From assembly GCA_030847615.1 (NCBI GenBank), contig JAUMIR010000002.1, positions 239,153,809 through 239,217,808 on the forward strand: 64,000 bases of DNA. Reading direction: 5' to 3'. Numbering within the stretch: position 1 is the first letter of the stretch; the number at the start of each line of letters is the position of its first letter. This document shows, one piece after another, positions 10,862 through 18,823 of the stretch. The stretch comes from Gambelia wislizenii (taxonomy: Eukaryota > Chordata > Lepidosauria > Squamata > Crotaphytidae). The notes under the pieces are model-generated. The model was not told the DNA's origin. It saw only the letters and a list, made by a program, of their open reading frames with translations, and made no database searches. The translations under genes were made by a program, and so were the position numbers.

Positions 10862-11195
10862 TCAACTTTTTCAGATGGGGTAAAAAAAACCCACAGAGGT
10901 CGGGAGGAGGACAGCATGTCCCGCTTTCAGTGATCGGTTTCGGGCAACGCTGTCCTCCTCCCGTCCTTCGTTCATTCTCCCTCCGTCCTTTGTTCATTTT
11001 CCCTCTGCCGCTTTTTATTGACAGAAACTTCCATCAACAAAAAGTGGCGCCTTTCTCATCCCCTCCAGGACAGAGGGAGAATGAATGAAGGACAGAAGGA
11101 GGATGGTGTCATCCGAAACCAATTGCTGGAAGCAGGACAGCGCTGTCCTCCTCCTGACCTCCACAGGTTTTTTTTTACCCCGTCTGAAAAGGTCC
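10862..11195. mobile_element. Hairpin MITE, imperfect palindrome of about 330 bp
   Basis: Left TTTTTCAGATGGGGTAAAAA and right TTTTACCCCGTCTGAAAAGG are inverted. Subterminal GGAGGAGGACAGC and GCTGTCCTCCTCC also mirror each other, as do GTTCATTCTCCCTC and GAGGGAGAATGAATGAA. The centre is near 11030. The end GGACCTTTTCAGAC is a variant of the GGAGATTTTCAGAC ends of other elements here. The opposing frames at 11015-11209 arise from the palindrome. Confidence 0.7.
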
Positions 11196-11357
11196 AAGGT
11201 CTGAGGTAATGGAAATATATCATTAATAACTAATAATGAGATCTAGAGACAGCTCCCAGTGATGTGTATAACACCACCATGTTGTGTAACTCACCAGCAC
11301 TTTGAAGCTTGGTTTTCAAACCACAGCACTCTATAAGAAACAGCAATGGGATCAGGA

Positions 11358-11521
11358 GAGCCAGAGTGGTGTGGTGGTTTGACCTTGGGCAAGTCACACT
11401 CTCCCAGCCTCAGAGGAAGGCAAAACCTTTGAACAAATCTTGCCGAGAAAACCCCATGTTAGGTTCACCTTAGGGTCGCCAGAATCAGGAACAACTAGAA
11501 GGAACACAGGCAAGAACAAGA
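11358..11521 (+). mobile_element. Sauria-type SINE, internally deleted
   Basis: GAGCCAGAGTGGTGTGGTGGTTT carries an A-box-like head, then a deletion removes most of the tRNA part up to GACCTTGGGCAAGTCACA. The tail has GAGAAAACCCCATG and TTAGGGTCGCCAGAATCAGGAA, the Bov-B-like 3' end. Flanked by CAAGAACAAGAA on the right. Confidence 0.8.
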
Positions 11522-12126
11522 AAATAGGATCGGACCCTTAGACAACATGCTGCTTGAAAACCCTTTCCTGTAGATAATACTTAGCTTTACTCAATAATCC
11601 AAGTTTTACCAAGTTCTGAATGTGTACATCTTTGCGATAGCCCCCTGGAGCTCATTTTACATGAAGGCAACACAGGTTGATGTATTTTTAAATGGCCTGA
11701 TTTTATCACCCTAGTTAATGATTTGTCACATTATTTATTAGAGGATGGGATATCCAGAGGGATCCATTGCATTAACGTATAAATAATGTGGCAAATAGTT
11801 CAATAGAGCTATAAAAAAGTGATTTCAAAATAAATTGACCTATGTTAGCTACATGTAAACTAAGGCTGTGAATAATAATGTGCACTGTCCCCTTAAGTCT
11901 GAAAAACAGGGACCAGGGAGAAATGGAGCTAAAAAGTTCACTAGACTAGAAAGGCCAAGAGCAAGCCACTAATCTCTAAAGCCTGAATTCCCTATGTATA
12001 ATAAGGGAATATGAATACAGCCATACTTACAGGGCTGTCATAATGACAACATGTACTAGGAAGAGCAATACCACTCCTTCATCCCACTCACCCACATCAC
12101 CACTCTTCCCAATATAATACAGGATA
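11522..12126. other. No gene recognised; possible old SINE fragment
   Basis: The stretch ending ACTTACAGGGCTGTCATAATGA at about 12022-12045 resembles a worn MIR/tRNA-SINE core phrase. Nothing else is recognised. Confidence 0.35.
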
Positions 12127-12134
12127 GTATAATG

Positions 12135-13217
12135 CAGCCTTTCTCAACCTTTTTATCCTAGAGGAACCCTTGAAATAATTTCCAGGTCCCAGGGAACCCC
12201 TGCATAAACATTATTCACATATACTGCTATTGATTTTCCTTGGTTTTTTTCTGGGCTGTGAGGCCTTGTTCTGGAATAGTTTCTTTCTGACGTTTCGCCT
12301 GCATCTGTGGCTGGCATCTTCAGAGAATGGTTGGGTAGGAGTGTGTGTGGAGTGTATATGCTGTGAACCCCTATTAGGGAGTACATGTAAATTTGTGTAA
12401 ATGAATGGTTAGTTTCTGGTTGGTTGATGGGCCATTATCTGCTGGAACTCCCCCTGTCCCTGGGTGGAATTCCTTTGTAAGTGTTGAGTTTTGATTCTAT
12501 TGTTCTTCAAAACTGGGAGCCAGATTTTGTTTATTTTTAAGGTTTCTTCTTTCCTGTTGAAGTTGTCCAGGTGTTCGTGGATTTCAATAGCTTCCCTATG
12601 CATTCTGACATGAGAGTTGTTGGCCTGGTCCAGAATTTCTGTGTTTTTAAATAGCATTTTGTGTCCAGGTTGGTTTATAACATGTTCTGCTACTGCTGAT
12701 TTTTCTGGCTAACCCAGTCTGCATGTCTCTCATGCTCCATGATTCGTGTTTGCACACTGCGTTTAGTGGTCCCTATGTAAACTTGTCCACAGCTGCATGG
12801 TATGCGGTAAACTCCTGCAGCTGTGAGAGGGTCTCTTTTGTCCTTTGCTGAGCATAGCATTTCTTAGATTTTTCCAACAGACACTAACGAGCCTTGCATT
12901 TCTATACCCAGAAACTAAACATTCAATTGCACAAATTTACATATACTCCCCAACAGGGGTTCACAGCATATAAACTCCACACACACCCCTACCCAACCAT
13001 TCTCTGAAGATGCCAGCCAAGATGCAGGCGAAACGTCAGAAAGAAACTATTCCAGAACATGGCCTCACAGCCCGGGAAAAAACCAAGGAAAATCTATGGA
13101 TGCCGGCCGTGAAAGCCTTCGGCTTCATACCACTATTGCTTTCCCCCCAGAATCAATCTCTCAAGGAACCCCTAACAACCTCTTGGGGAACCCAAGTGTT
13201 CTGGTTGAGAAACACTG
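12135..13217. mobile_element. hAT-like element split by a Penelope-like insertion
   Basis: Ends CAGCCTTTCTCAACC and GGTTGAGAAACACTG are hAT-Charlie-like inverted termini. The 8 bases GTATAATG occur directly outside both ends (12127-12134 and 13218-13225), a perfect 8-bp target duplication typical of hAT. Recognisable element sequence is 12135-12229 (GAGGAACCCTTGAAATAAT, CCCAGGGAACCCCTG) and about 13104-13217 (AAGGAACCCCTAACAACC). The middle is foreign. A worn copy of the same family is at 38041. Confidence 0.9.
12230..13103 (-). mobile_element. Penelope-like retroelement fragment with inverted ends
   Basis: The minus strand at 12660-12860 reads KDKRDPLTAAGVYRIPCSCG then QVYIGTTKRSVQTRI, the core of the GIY-YIG endonuclease of Penelope-like elements (GVY...VYIG). 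A stop and a frame change follow near 12700, and the same protein continues in the frame at 12409-12657 (LFKNTEILDQANNSHVRMHR). The ends are inverted copies: GATGCCAGCCA...GCGAAACGTCAGAAAG is on the minus strand at 12235-12386 and on the plus strand at 12945-13100. Terminal repeats, direct or inverted, are usual in this group. The reverse transcriptase part is missing. Confidence 0.85.
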
Positions 13218-13225
13218 GTATAATG

Positions 13226-13382
13226 CATAACATCCAATCATCACACCATGCATAATGAGGTGACATGAAGGAATCTGCGCATTAAGGGGAAATTCTGCAC
13301 AAACCCTATGGCCTAAATCCTATTGCTATTCCAAATATTGTAGAGCCATGGAATCAATTGGATTTACCTATGTGTTGTTTGG
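13226..13382. other. No feature recognised
   Basis: Short unassigned spacer. Confidence 0.4.
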
Positions 13383-13621
13383 TTGTTGTTGTCATTGTTT
13401 AGCGCCTCCAACTTGTTTCTGACTGATGGCAACCCTAAAGTTTTCATGGGGTTTTCTTGGCAGGATTTGTTCAGAGAGGGGTTTGCCTTTACCTTCCTCT
13501 GAGGCTGAGAGAGTGGGACTTGCCCAAGGTCACCCAGTGGGTTTCCATGGCCAAGTGGAGATTTGATCCTTGGTCTCTCAGTGTCCTAGTCCAACACTCA
13601 AACCACAACCACACTGGCTCT
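13383..13621 (-). mobile_element. Sauria-type SINE, near full length
   Basis: On the minus strand it begins GAGCCAGTGTGGTTGTGGTTT (A-box region), has a worn B-box region near 13565, then CCTTGGGCAAGTCCCACTC, and ends in the Bov-B-like tail around GGGTTGCCATCAGTCAGAAA at 13403-13440 followed by AACAA repeats. It is about 240 bp, the expected size of the family. Confidence 0.9.
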
Positions 13622-13674
13622 CAGCTATGTGTTCACTCACCAACAATTGAATGAATGTTCCCCCCCCCCCGCCA

Positions 13675-14248
13675 GGAGATTATCAGATGACCCATTGTAA
13701 AATGTTCTTTTGTCAGCATAAAATAAACCATTTCTATGCTGGCAAAAGAATGCTCTCCCCCACTCTGCACTTACCTTCCTCTCCCAGCAAAGGCTCCCCA
13801 TCAAAGGACCCCGTTCACTTCCACACTTGAAATCCCGCGAGACTTCATTGTGTGAGAAATTTAAAAATAAAAACAAAATAAAGACATCTAAAGTTGCACA
13901 AAGTACCTACACACACTTTAAAGGTCCCAAGTAACCTGGGGAAGGTACCAAAAAGAGGGTAGCTTACCTGGATGTCCCAACTCACCCAGAAGTGTTCTGG
14001 CAGGACCGCTCATTGATGCTGGAATCTCATCAGCAAAATGCGGCACTTTGTTGCACACAGGCAAATCAGGAACAGAAATGGAACAGGAGATCAATTGCCA
14101 GCTTCTCCCAGTTAATAAAAAAGAACAGACTTGGAATGGCAGCGGAACGCTTGGGAGATGATGGGAAGCGTCGCCGTCTGATAATTAAGCCCTTTTGCAA
14201 TTTCATGGCATTGTTATAATGCCATTTTTGATGCGTCTGATAATCTCC
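13675..14248 (+). mobile_element. Nonautonomous DNA transposon, GGAGATTATC-ended family (copy 2)
   Basis: Ends GGAGATTATCAGATG and CGTCTGATAATCTCC are inverted; the flanks are CCA/CTA. The interior runs TTCTTTTGTCAGCAT...ATGCTGGCAAAAGAATG (a subterminal hairpin), CTTACCT, CCGTTCACTTCC, AAATCCCGCGAGA, AAATTTAAAAATAAAA, ACACACTTTAAA, AAGTAACCTGGGGAAGG and CTTACCTGGATGTCCC. A 10-base C-run abuts it on the left. I use this copy to define the family's plus orientation. Confidence 0.85.
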
Positions 14249-14275
14249 CTAGTTGGGACTAACCAACAGGATTCC

Positions 14276-14482
14276 AGTCTATATACTGCTATTTATCTGT
14301 CAATTTTGATGAGCAAAGTGGTTTACACCACAAGTACATAACTGGCCTCAGAGTTCAATGGGACTCACTCCCAGTGAGCTATATAGAATGACAGCCTTCA
14401 CATAACTTCTGTTCATTTTCAAAACAATCCTATGGGTGGTGGCTGGATTTTAATTCCCCCATTTTATAGACTGGGAAATTAA
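14276..14482 (+). repeat. Possible L2/MIR-like fragment
   Basis: AATCCTATGGGTGGTGGCTGGATTTTAATTCCCCCATTTTATAGA resembles the common LINE/SINE phrase about an even share of counts before a 3' end. No ends can be fixed. Confidence 0.35.
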
Positions 14483-14712
14483 AAGCTTGTTCATACTAGC
14501 AGATCCGGCCATGCCAGTGTTGAGAGGAGAATGTGAGTGTGATGTATCTCATGGGGTTCATAGAAAATATACCCCCCGCAACTGTCCCAATTTGGCAGGG
14601 ACAGTCCCAAATAATCTCCCATTCCCCCCACTTCCCCGCTTTGTCCTCTGCTTACTTCAATTGCTGCAAAATGAGTTCAAATTGCAAAAGTAGTTTATAC
14701 CCAGGGGGAATC

Positions 14713-14893
14713 CAAACCACACTTTGAAACTGGATTATTTCCATGGCTCCTTCCTATGGAATCCTGGGAATTGTAGTTTTACAAGGTCTCTAGCCACCTC
14801 TGCCAAAGAGTGCCGGTGCCTCACTAAACTACAAATCCCAGGGTTCCATAGGAAGGAGCCATGCAAATAATCCAGTTTCAATCTGGGTTATTT
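14713..14893. mobile_element. Palindromic MITE, CCTGGGATTTGTAGTTT core (copy 1)
   Basis: The arms ATTTCCATGGCTCCTTCCTA and its inverse TAGGAAGGAGCCATG, and GAATCCTGGGAATTGTAGTTT and its inverse AAACTACAAATCCCAGGGTTC, fold around a centre near 14800. The same core occurs at 16480, 21590, 31460, 60990 and 63440. Confidence 0.8.
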
Positions 14894-15804
14894 CTCTTGT
14901 GTGGGATGCCCTTCAGTTAACTCAGCAGGGAGGAAAGACAGGTAGGGGGTGGAATCTTAACCTTCCCAGGAGGCTCAGGCAAAAGCAAACTAGGTTGCCT
15001 CTCGTAGCTTCTCCGTTCTTCCTCAGTCATAACTTTCACCATCTTGACAACACTCAGATGTTGCCTGGCCATACGTATCCCAGTTTTCCTCTGTGGAATG
15101 TTGGGGGAGGATGATGTCTATGGGAGACATTTAAGCCCATGCATGGAATCACTGCGCTTTAAAAGTGCTCCATCTTGTCTGGATCATAAGCTTAATCTTA
15201 CTTTTAAAAATTATTCACAAGTTCCAGTGGTTTTCCTGAAGGGAAATGATATACATACTAGCTGGACTCAATTACCATATGCCATAAAAAAAAAAACTCA
15301 AAAAAAATGCCCAGTAGACCTCATGGCAACTCTGTATGGTAGGCCAGTGGGTTCAAATTCCTCCTCCCCCTTCTCAGCCTGCCACACTTTTCCTGGAATT
15401 GCTGAGGGTGACTCGCTCTGTTGCCCTGCTGCCGCTGCCACCACTACCATTTGACAGCCTGGGTTCTGTTGCAGCGGCGGCAGCGGCTTCCTGCTGCCGC
15501 CAGTTGACTGCCTGGGTCCCAATCTGGGCCACAGGTTGAGTGACAGGAGTGCATTGTGAGGTGGAGAGGGAATTTGCATGTCTCTGGTGATTGGTTGAGT
15601 GTGGGTTGGGTATGTTTCCTGAGCAGCCAATCAGCACACTGGGAAAGGCAACATACCCAAGAGAAATATAGAGAGATATGATGGTCAGTGGTGCAGACAC
15701 AAAATAAATCCTAAATACTATAAGTTGCAGGGATGGTATCACATTGCAGAAGTCTTGAAAGAGTTTGTTAAGGTGAGGATGAGAGTGGTGAGCACCCAGA
15801 CATA
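14894..15804. other. No gene recognised; GC-rich triplet-repeat patch
   Basis: A GC-rich stretch at 15420-15500 has CTGCCGCTGCC and GCGGCGGCAGCGG runs. The minus-strand frame over 15374-15847 (157 codons) is low-complexity there (poly-Ala) and shows no family features. CCAATCAG lies near 15626 but no promoter context is clear. Confidence 0.45.
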
Positions 15805-16102
15805 AGAGATTATCAGTCGTGGCAAAAACCATGTCAGAAGATTGCAACGAGAACAGGAAGGGGCGACATTATCAGACAACATCATCCTTCAGCATCCCAG
15901 GGGCATGAGTAAGACATCTCTTTTTATTGGTGGCTTGTCCACATCAATACAAATGTGAAAGCTGTCCACAGCAGCGCTACACCCCAGAAACAGCTGAAGG
16001 ACACAGGCATCTGGTAATAGCACCCTTTCTGTTCTCTTCACAATCTCCTGATACGGTTGGGGATGCATGTTTTACTGCATTCCTCTGCACTTGATAATCT
16101 CC
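15805..16102. mobile_element. GGAGATTATC-ended MITE with GCAACAAGAAC subterminal block (copy 1)
   Basis: Left AGAGATTATCAGTCGTGGCAAAAA and right TTGATAATCTCC. Interior blocks AGAAGATTGCAACGAGAAC, CATCATCCTTCAGCATCCC, ATTGGTGGCTTGTCC, CTACACCCCAGAA and ATCTGGTAATAGCACCC also occur, in order, in 38902-39224. The interior is itself roughly palindromic (CTTCAGC / GCTGAAGG). Flanks ATA/TTA do not match fully. Confidence 0.75.
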
Positions 16103-16105
16103 TTA

Positions 16106-16675
16106 GGCTCCTGACACACTGCAGAAATAATGCAGTTTGACACTGTCCACTCAGGCTTCAGTTTCACAGCTCTGACCCACTTTCACACACAAAACAGACT
16201 TACAGACAGCAAGGTTCATCCAAAGATATCTGGAGGTCTTTATCTTCAGTCTCCGTATAAACAAACATAGTATATACACAGCAAACCTCATTAACAAACA
16301 CAATAGCAACACTCTTCTTTCTCTACAACACCAACCCAATCTTGTGGTTCAGCTACATAGGAGTCTTTCTTAGTCATCCCTCTGCCTAGCCAAGCTGTGA
16401 ACAAACCCACTTCAGCTGTGTTAGCCTGTGGTCTGTTGCTCAAAATTTTTTTCCTTTTGCACTTAAAGCAATATTACCCTAACACTGCTTTAACTGCCAT
16501 GGCTCATTGCTATGGAATTCTGGGATTTGTACTTTTGTGAGCTATTTAGCCTTCTCTGACAGAGAGTTCTGGTGCCACAACAAACTACAAATCCCAGGAT
16601 TCCATAGCATGGAGCCATGATAGTTAAAGTGATGCCAACTGCATTATTTCTGCAGTGTGGCAGCAGCCATACTCA
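16106..16675. mobile_element. Palindromic MITE (copy 2), interrupted by an LTR-like insert
   Basis: The left arm CTGACACACTGCAGAAATAATGCAGTTTGACACTG stops at 16147. It resumes at about 16480 with ACACTGCTTTAACTGCCATGGC, the core ATTCTGGGATTTGTACTTTT and its inverse AAACTACAAATCCCAGGATTC. It ends ATTTCTGCAGTGTGGCAGCAG. The six bases ACACTG occur on both sides of the insert, consistent with its target duplication. Confidence 0.8.
16148..16479 (-). mobile_element. LTR-like insert (candidate solo LTR)
   Basis: About 330 bases inserted in the MITE with ACACTG repeated at both junctions. Read on the minus strand it has the look of an LTR: TATATACTATG in the middle, then a possible polyadenylation region (GAAGATAAAGACC) and a GT-rich end. 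There are no LTR-internal genes on either side. TG...CA ends can be drawn only if the duplication is shorter. It could equally be another short retroposon. Confidence 0.45.
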
Positions 16676-17606
16676 CATCAAACCAAACCATTTAATTTCT
16701 TTGTGTCGGGTTATTTGATGAGCGTAGATACAAGAACCCCTTAAAGAAGTTCATGAGTGCTGGGAAAGGTACAGTTTCCCTTTTTTAACCTGGCAAATTA
16801 TAGATAATCCAGACAGTCCCTGTGTCAGTGAAACAAAAGAAACAGGGCATTAAGATGCTTATTGCAACCAAGTACCCAATAATGTTGCTTTATTTCAATT
16901 ATTAAACACAGAACTGTGAAACAGGTCCCTGACAGGCAATTAAAGCCCTTTATTGTCCTATACGTCAATTTCACTTCTCAGCACAGGGCTGGTGCACAGT
17001 TAGTAGCAATATGCGCACTGTGCCCTCATTGGTCTGATGGCCTGTTTGGACCAATGGCCATGAGGCCTTTGCCCTTCTGGGTGCATTGGCAGCCATTGAT
17101 CCAGTAGGTGCCAGAAAGAAGGGAGAAGCAATGAGGGTTGGGTGCCTCCAAAGAGGAAAGGCATCACTGGGAAAGAGGGCAAGAACAAATACAGATTAGT
17201 ATAAAATTTGCTTTTGCTACTTTTGGGGTTTGGGGGGTATTTTTTAAAATAATGTTCCCCCATTATTTGTTCCAGGGTTTAATTACTGTCACTGTCACTG
17301 TTACTCATTATCATGATGAAAATCAATTTTTAAGACTTTTTTTTCTATCACATTTTGGAGGGTTTTGACTAAATGATAAGAGAATGGCATGAAACTTGGA
17401 AAAAATTCTGTCAAAGGGCCTATAAAATATACCTTTAAAAGTAATTTTTGAAAGTAACTAGAAACCGTTGCTTACGCCAATAAAGCAACTTTGCTTTCAT
17501 CTATTACTTTACTTGTGAAATGTGGCTTCATTACAGCCTCCCAAAAGTAAATAGTTAAGGTAGTCATGTTGTTTTTAACTTGTTACTTCCAAGTTCTGGG
17601 TAATTT
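16676..17606. other. No gene recognised
   Basis: Unassigned, including GTCACTGTCACTGTTAC repeats near 17285. Frames at 16916-17263 on both strands look like chance. Confidence 0.45.
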
Positions 17607-17656
17607 ACACACACGCACACACATGCATGCACACACACACACACACACACACACAG
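17607..17656. repeat. (CA)n microsatellite
   Basis: An interrupted CA run of about 50 bases ending just before the SINE at 17675. Confidence 0.95.
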
Positions 17657-17674
17657 AGGCAGTTTTGTGGAAAT

Positions 17675-17961
17675 GTATGTGCATATGTGCCTTCAAATCA
17701 CTTGTCAACTCATGACAACCACATGATATCATCATCATCATCATCATTAATTTACTTATATAGCACCATCTCTGTTCATTTCATGGGGTTTTCTTAGGCA
17801 AGGAATACTCAGAGGTGGTTTTGCCAATTCCCTCCTTTCAAATATAGCCCATGACACCTGGTATTCATTGGTGGTCTCTCATCCAAATACTAACCAGGGC
17901 TGATCCTACTTAGATTCCAAGATCAGATGGGATCTGTTGCCTTTAGGGTATTTAGGCAAAA
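17675..17961 (-). mobile_element. 5S rRNA-headed SINE with Bov-B-like tail
   Basis: On the minus strand the head, about 17961 to 17850, follows 5S rRNA: GATCCCATCTGATCTTGGAA, then AAGTAGGATCAGCCCTGG, TTAGTATTTGGATGAGAGAC and ATACCAGGTG. This covers the internal promoter region of 5S genes, so it is a SINE3-type element. The rest (GCAAAACCACCTCTGAG, AGAAAACCCCATGAA, TTGTCATGAGTTGACAAGTG, TTTGAAGGCAC) is the Bov-B-like tail seen in the Sauria SINEs. A short foreign piece, 17727-17780, splits the tail. It is not a functional 5S gene: the match is worn. Confidence 0.85.
17727..17780 (-). mobile_element. Tiny 5'-truncated L2-like 3' end inside a SINE
   Basis: (ATC)n followed by TTTACTTATATAGCACCATC is the inverted 3' end of the L2-like LINE seen at 32356-32440 and 24100-24165. 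It lies between CCACATGAT and TTCATGGGGTTTTC of the SINE tail, which are contiguous in other copies. It is probably a drastically truncated insertion of about 50 bases. Confidence 0.6.
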
Positions 17962-18187
17962 TGTGTCCCTTGGTATCTGCTGGGTTTTGGTTCCAGGACA
18001 CCCCCCACCCCAGGATACCAACATCTGTGGAATCTCAAGTCCCATTATATACAATGGTGTAGCAAAATGGTGTCCCTTATATCAAATGTCAAACTCAAGG
18101 TTTGACCCTTGGAATATTTTTTCTGGAAAATTTTCAAGCTAAGGATGGTGGAATCTGTGGATAAGAAATCCATGGAAACTTCAGTGT
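17961..18187. mobile_element. Tigger-like MITE, worn
   Basis: TGTCCCTTGGTATCTGCTGG...TTTTGGTTCCAGGA is the inverse of the right end at 58480-58507. Interior AATCTCAAGTCCCATTATATACAATGG and AAAATGGTGTCCCTTATAT match the family. The right end is decayed near ACTTCAGTGTA. Confidence 0.7.
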
Positions 18188-18236
18188 AGTGATACCTTCA
18201 AAGAGAGGACTGTCATCTAACATCCCTTCAAATAGC

Positions 18237-18329
18237 AGTGTTGCTGTTGTTGCTGCTGCTGCTGTTGTTGTCACTGTTGTTGTGTGCCTTTAAGTCATTT
18301 CTGACTTACAGCGACCCAAAACAGGACAC
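18237..18329 (-). repeat. (TTG/CTG)n tract followed by a SINE tail fragment
   Basis: A TTGCTG-type triplet run at 18237-18275 adjoins GTGCCTTTAAGTCATTTCTGACTTACAGCGACCC, the inverted Bov-B-like 3' end of a Sauria SINE. The triplet run probably grew from the SINE's own simple-repeat tail. Confidence 0.75.
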
Positions 18330-18337
18330 AGGGCAAG

Positions 18338-18696
18338 CAGGGCCGGTTTAACCTGTCTGCCAAATCAGCATTGGCAGGGGGCCCCGAGGTCTAGAGGGGG
18401 CCCCGAGGTCAAGAGAGGGCCCCGTGTTGGCTTCCTTAATCTGACGAAGGAACAGCCAGGAGACTGCCGGGAGGAGCCCCCTCTTACCCTCCTCCTCCAA
18501 AAACCTCCTGCTGGCTTTTTTTAAAAAACAAACAAAACAGCCTCTCCAAAACTAAAGAGAAAGAGAAAGAGAAAGAGAAAGAAACAGCAGCCCTCCGTGG
18601 CAGAAGCTGGAGGGAGAGGCACCTAGGAGAGGGTGAGTGTGTGTGTGTGAGAGAGAGAGACAGGGAATTTGAGGGTTGTCTCCCTCAGAAAGGGCT

Positions 18697-18736
<40 letters not shown>

Positions 18737-18815
18737 GCCCATGTGCCTTCAAGTCATATGGGGGCCCCAAAGTAAAGCATTGCAGGGGGCCCCAAAATTC
18801 CTTAAACCGGCCCTG
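18338..18815. mobile_element. hAT-like nonautonomous element with perfect 8-bp duplication
   Basis: Ends CAGGGCCGGTTTAA and TTAAACCGGCCCTG are exact inverses of hAT type. AGGGCAAG lies immediately outside both (18330-18337, 18816-18823). The interior has GGGGGCCCC repeats near 18377-18425 and 18762-18795, a GAGAAA run and a (TTTC)n microsatellite at 18691-18736. No transposase frame; frames over the microsatellites are low complexity. Confidence 0.92.
18691..18736. repeat. (CTTT)n microsatellite
   Basis: About eleven CTTT units inside the hAT-like element. It causes the Phe/Leu/Ser-rich and Lys-rich frames on the two strands. Confidence 0.95.
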
Positions 18816-18823
18816 AGGGCAAG

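Noticed and set aside
15374..15847. 157-codon minus-strand frame as a gene
   Set aside because: Poly-Ala and Ser/Gly stretches arise from a triplet-rich patch, the frame runs into a MITE, and there is no family feature.
17850..17961. 5S rRNA gene
   Set aside because: Clearly 5S-related but diverged at many sites and fused to a Bov-B-like tail, so a SINE.
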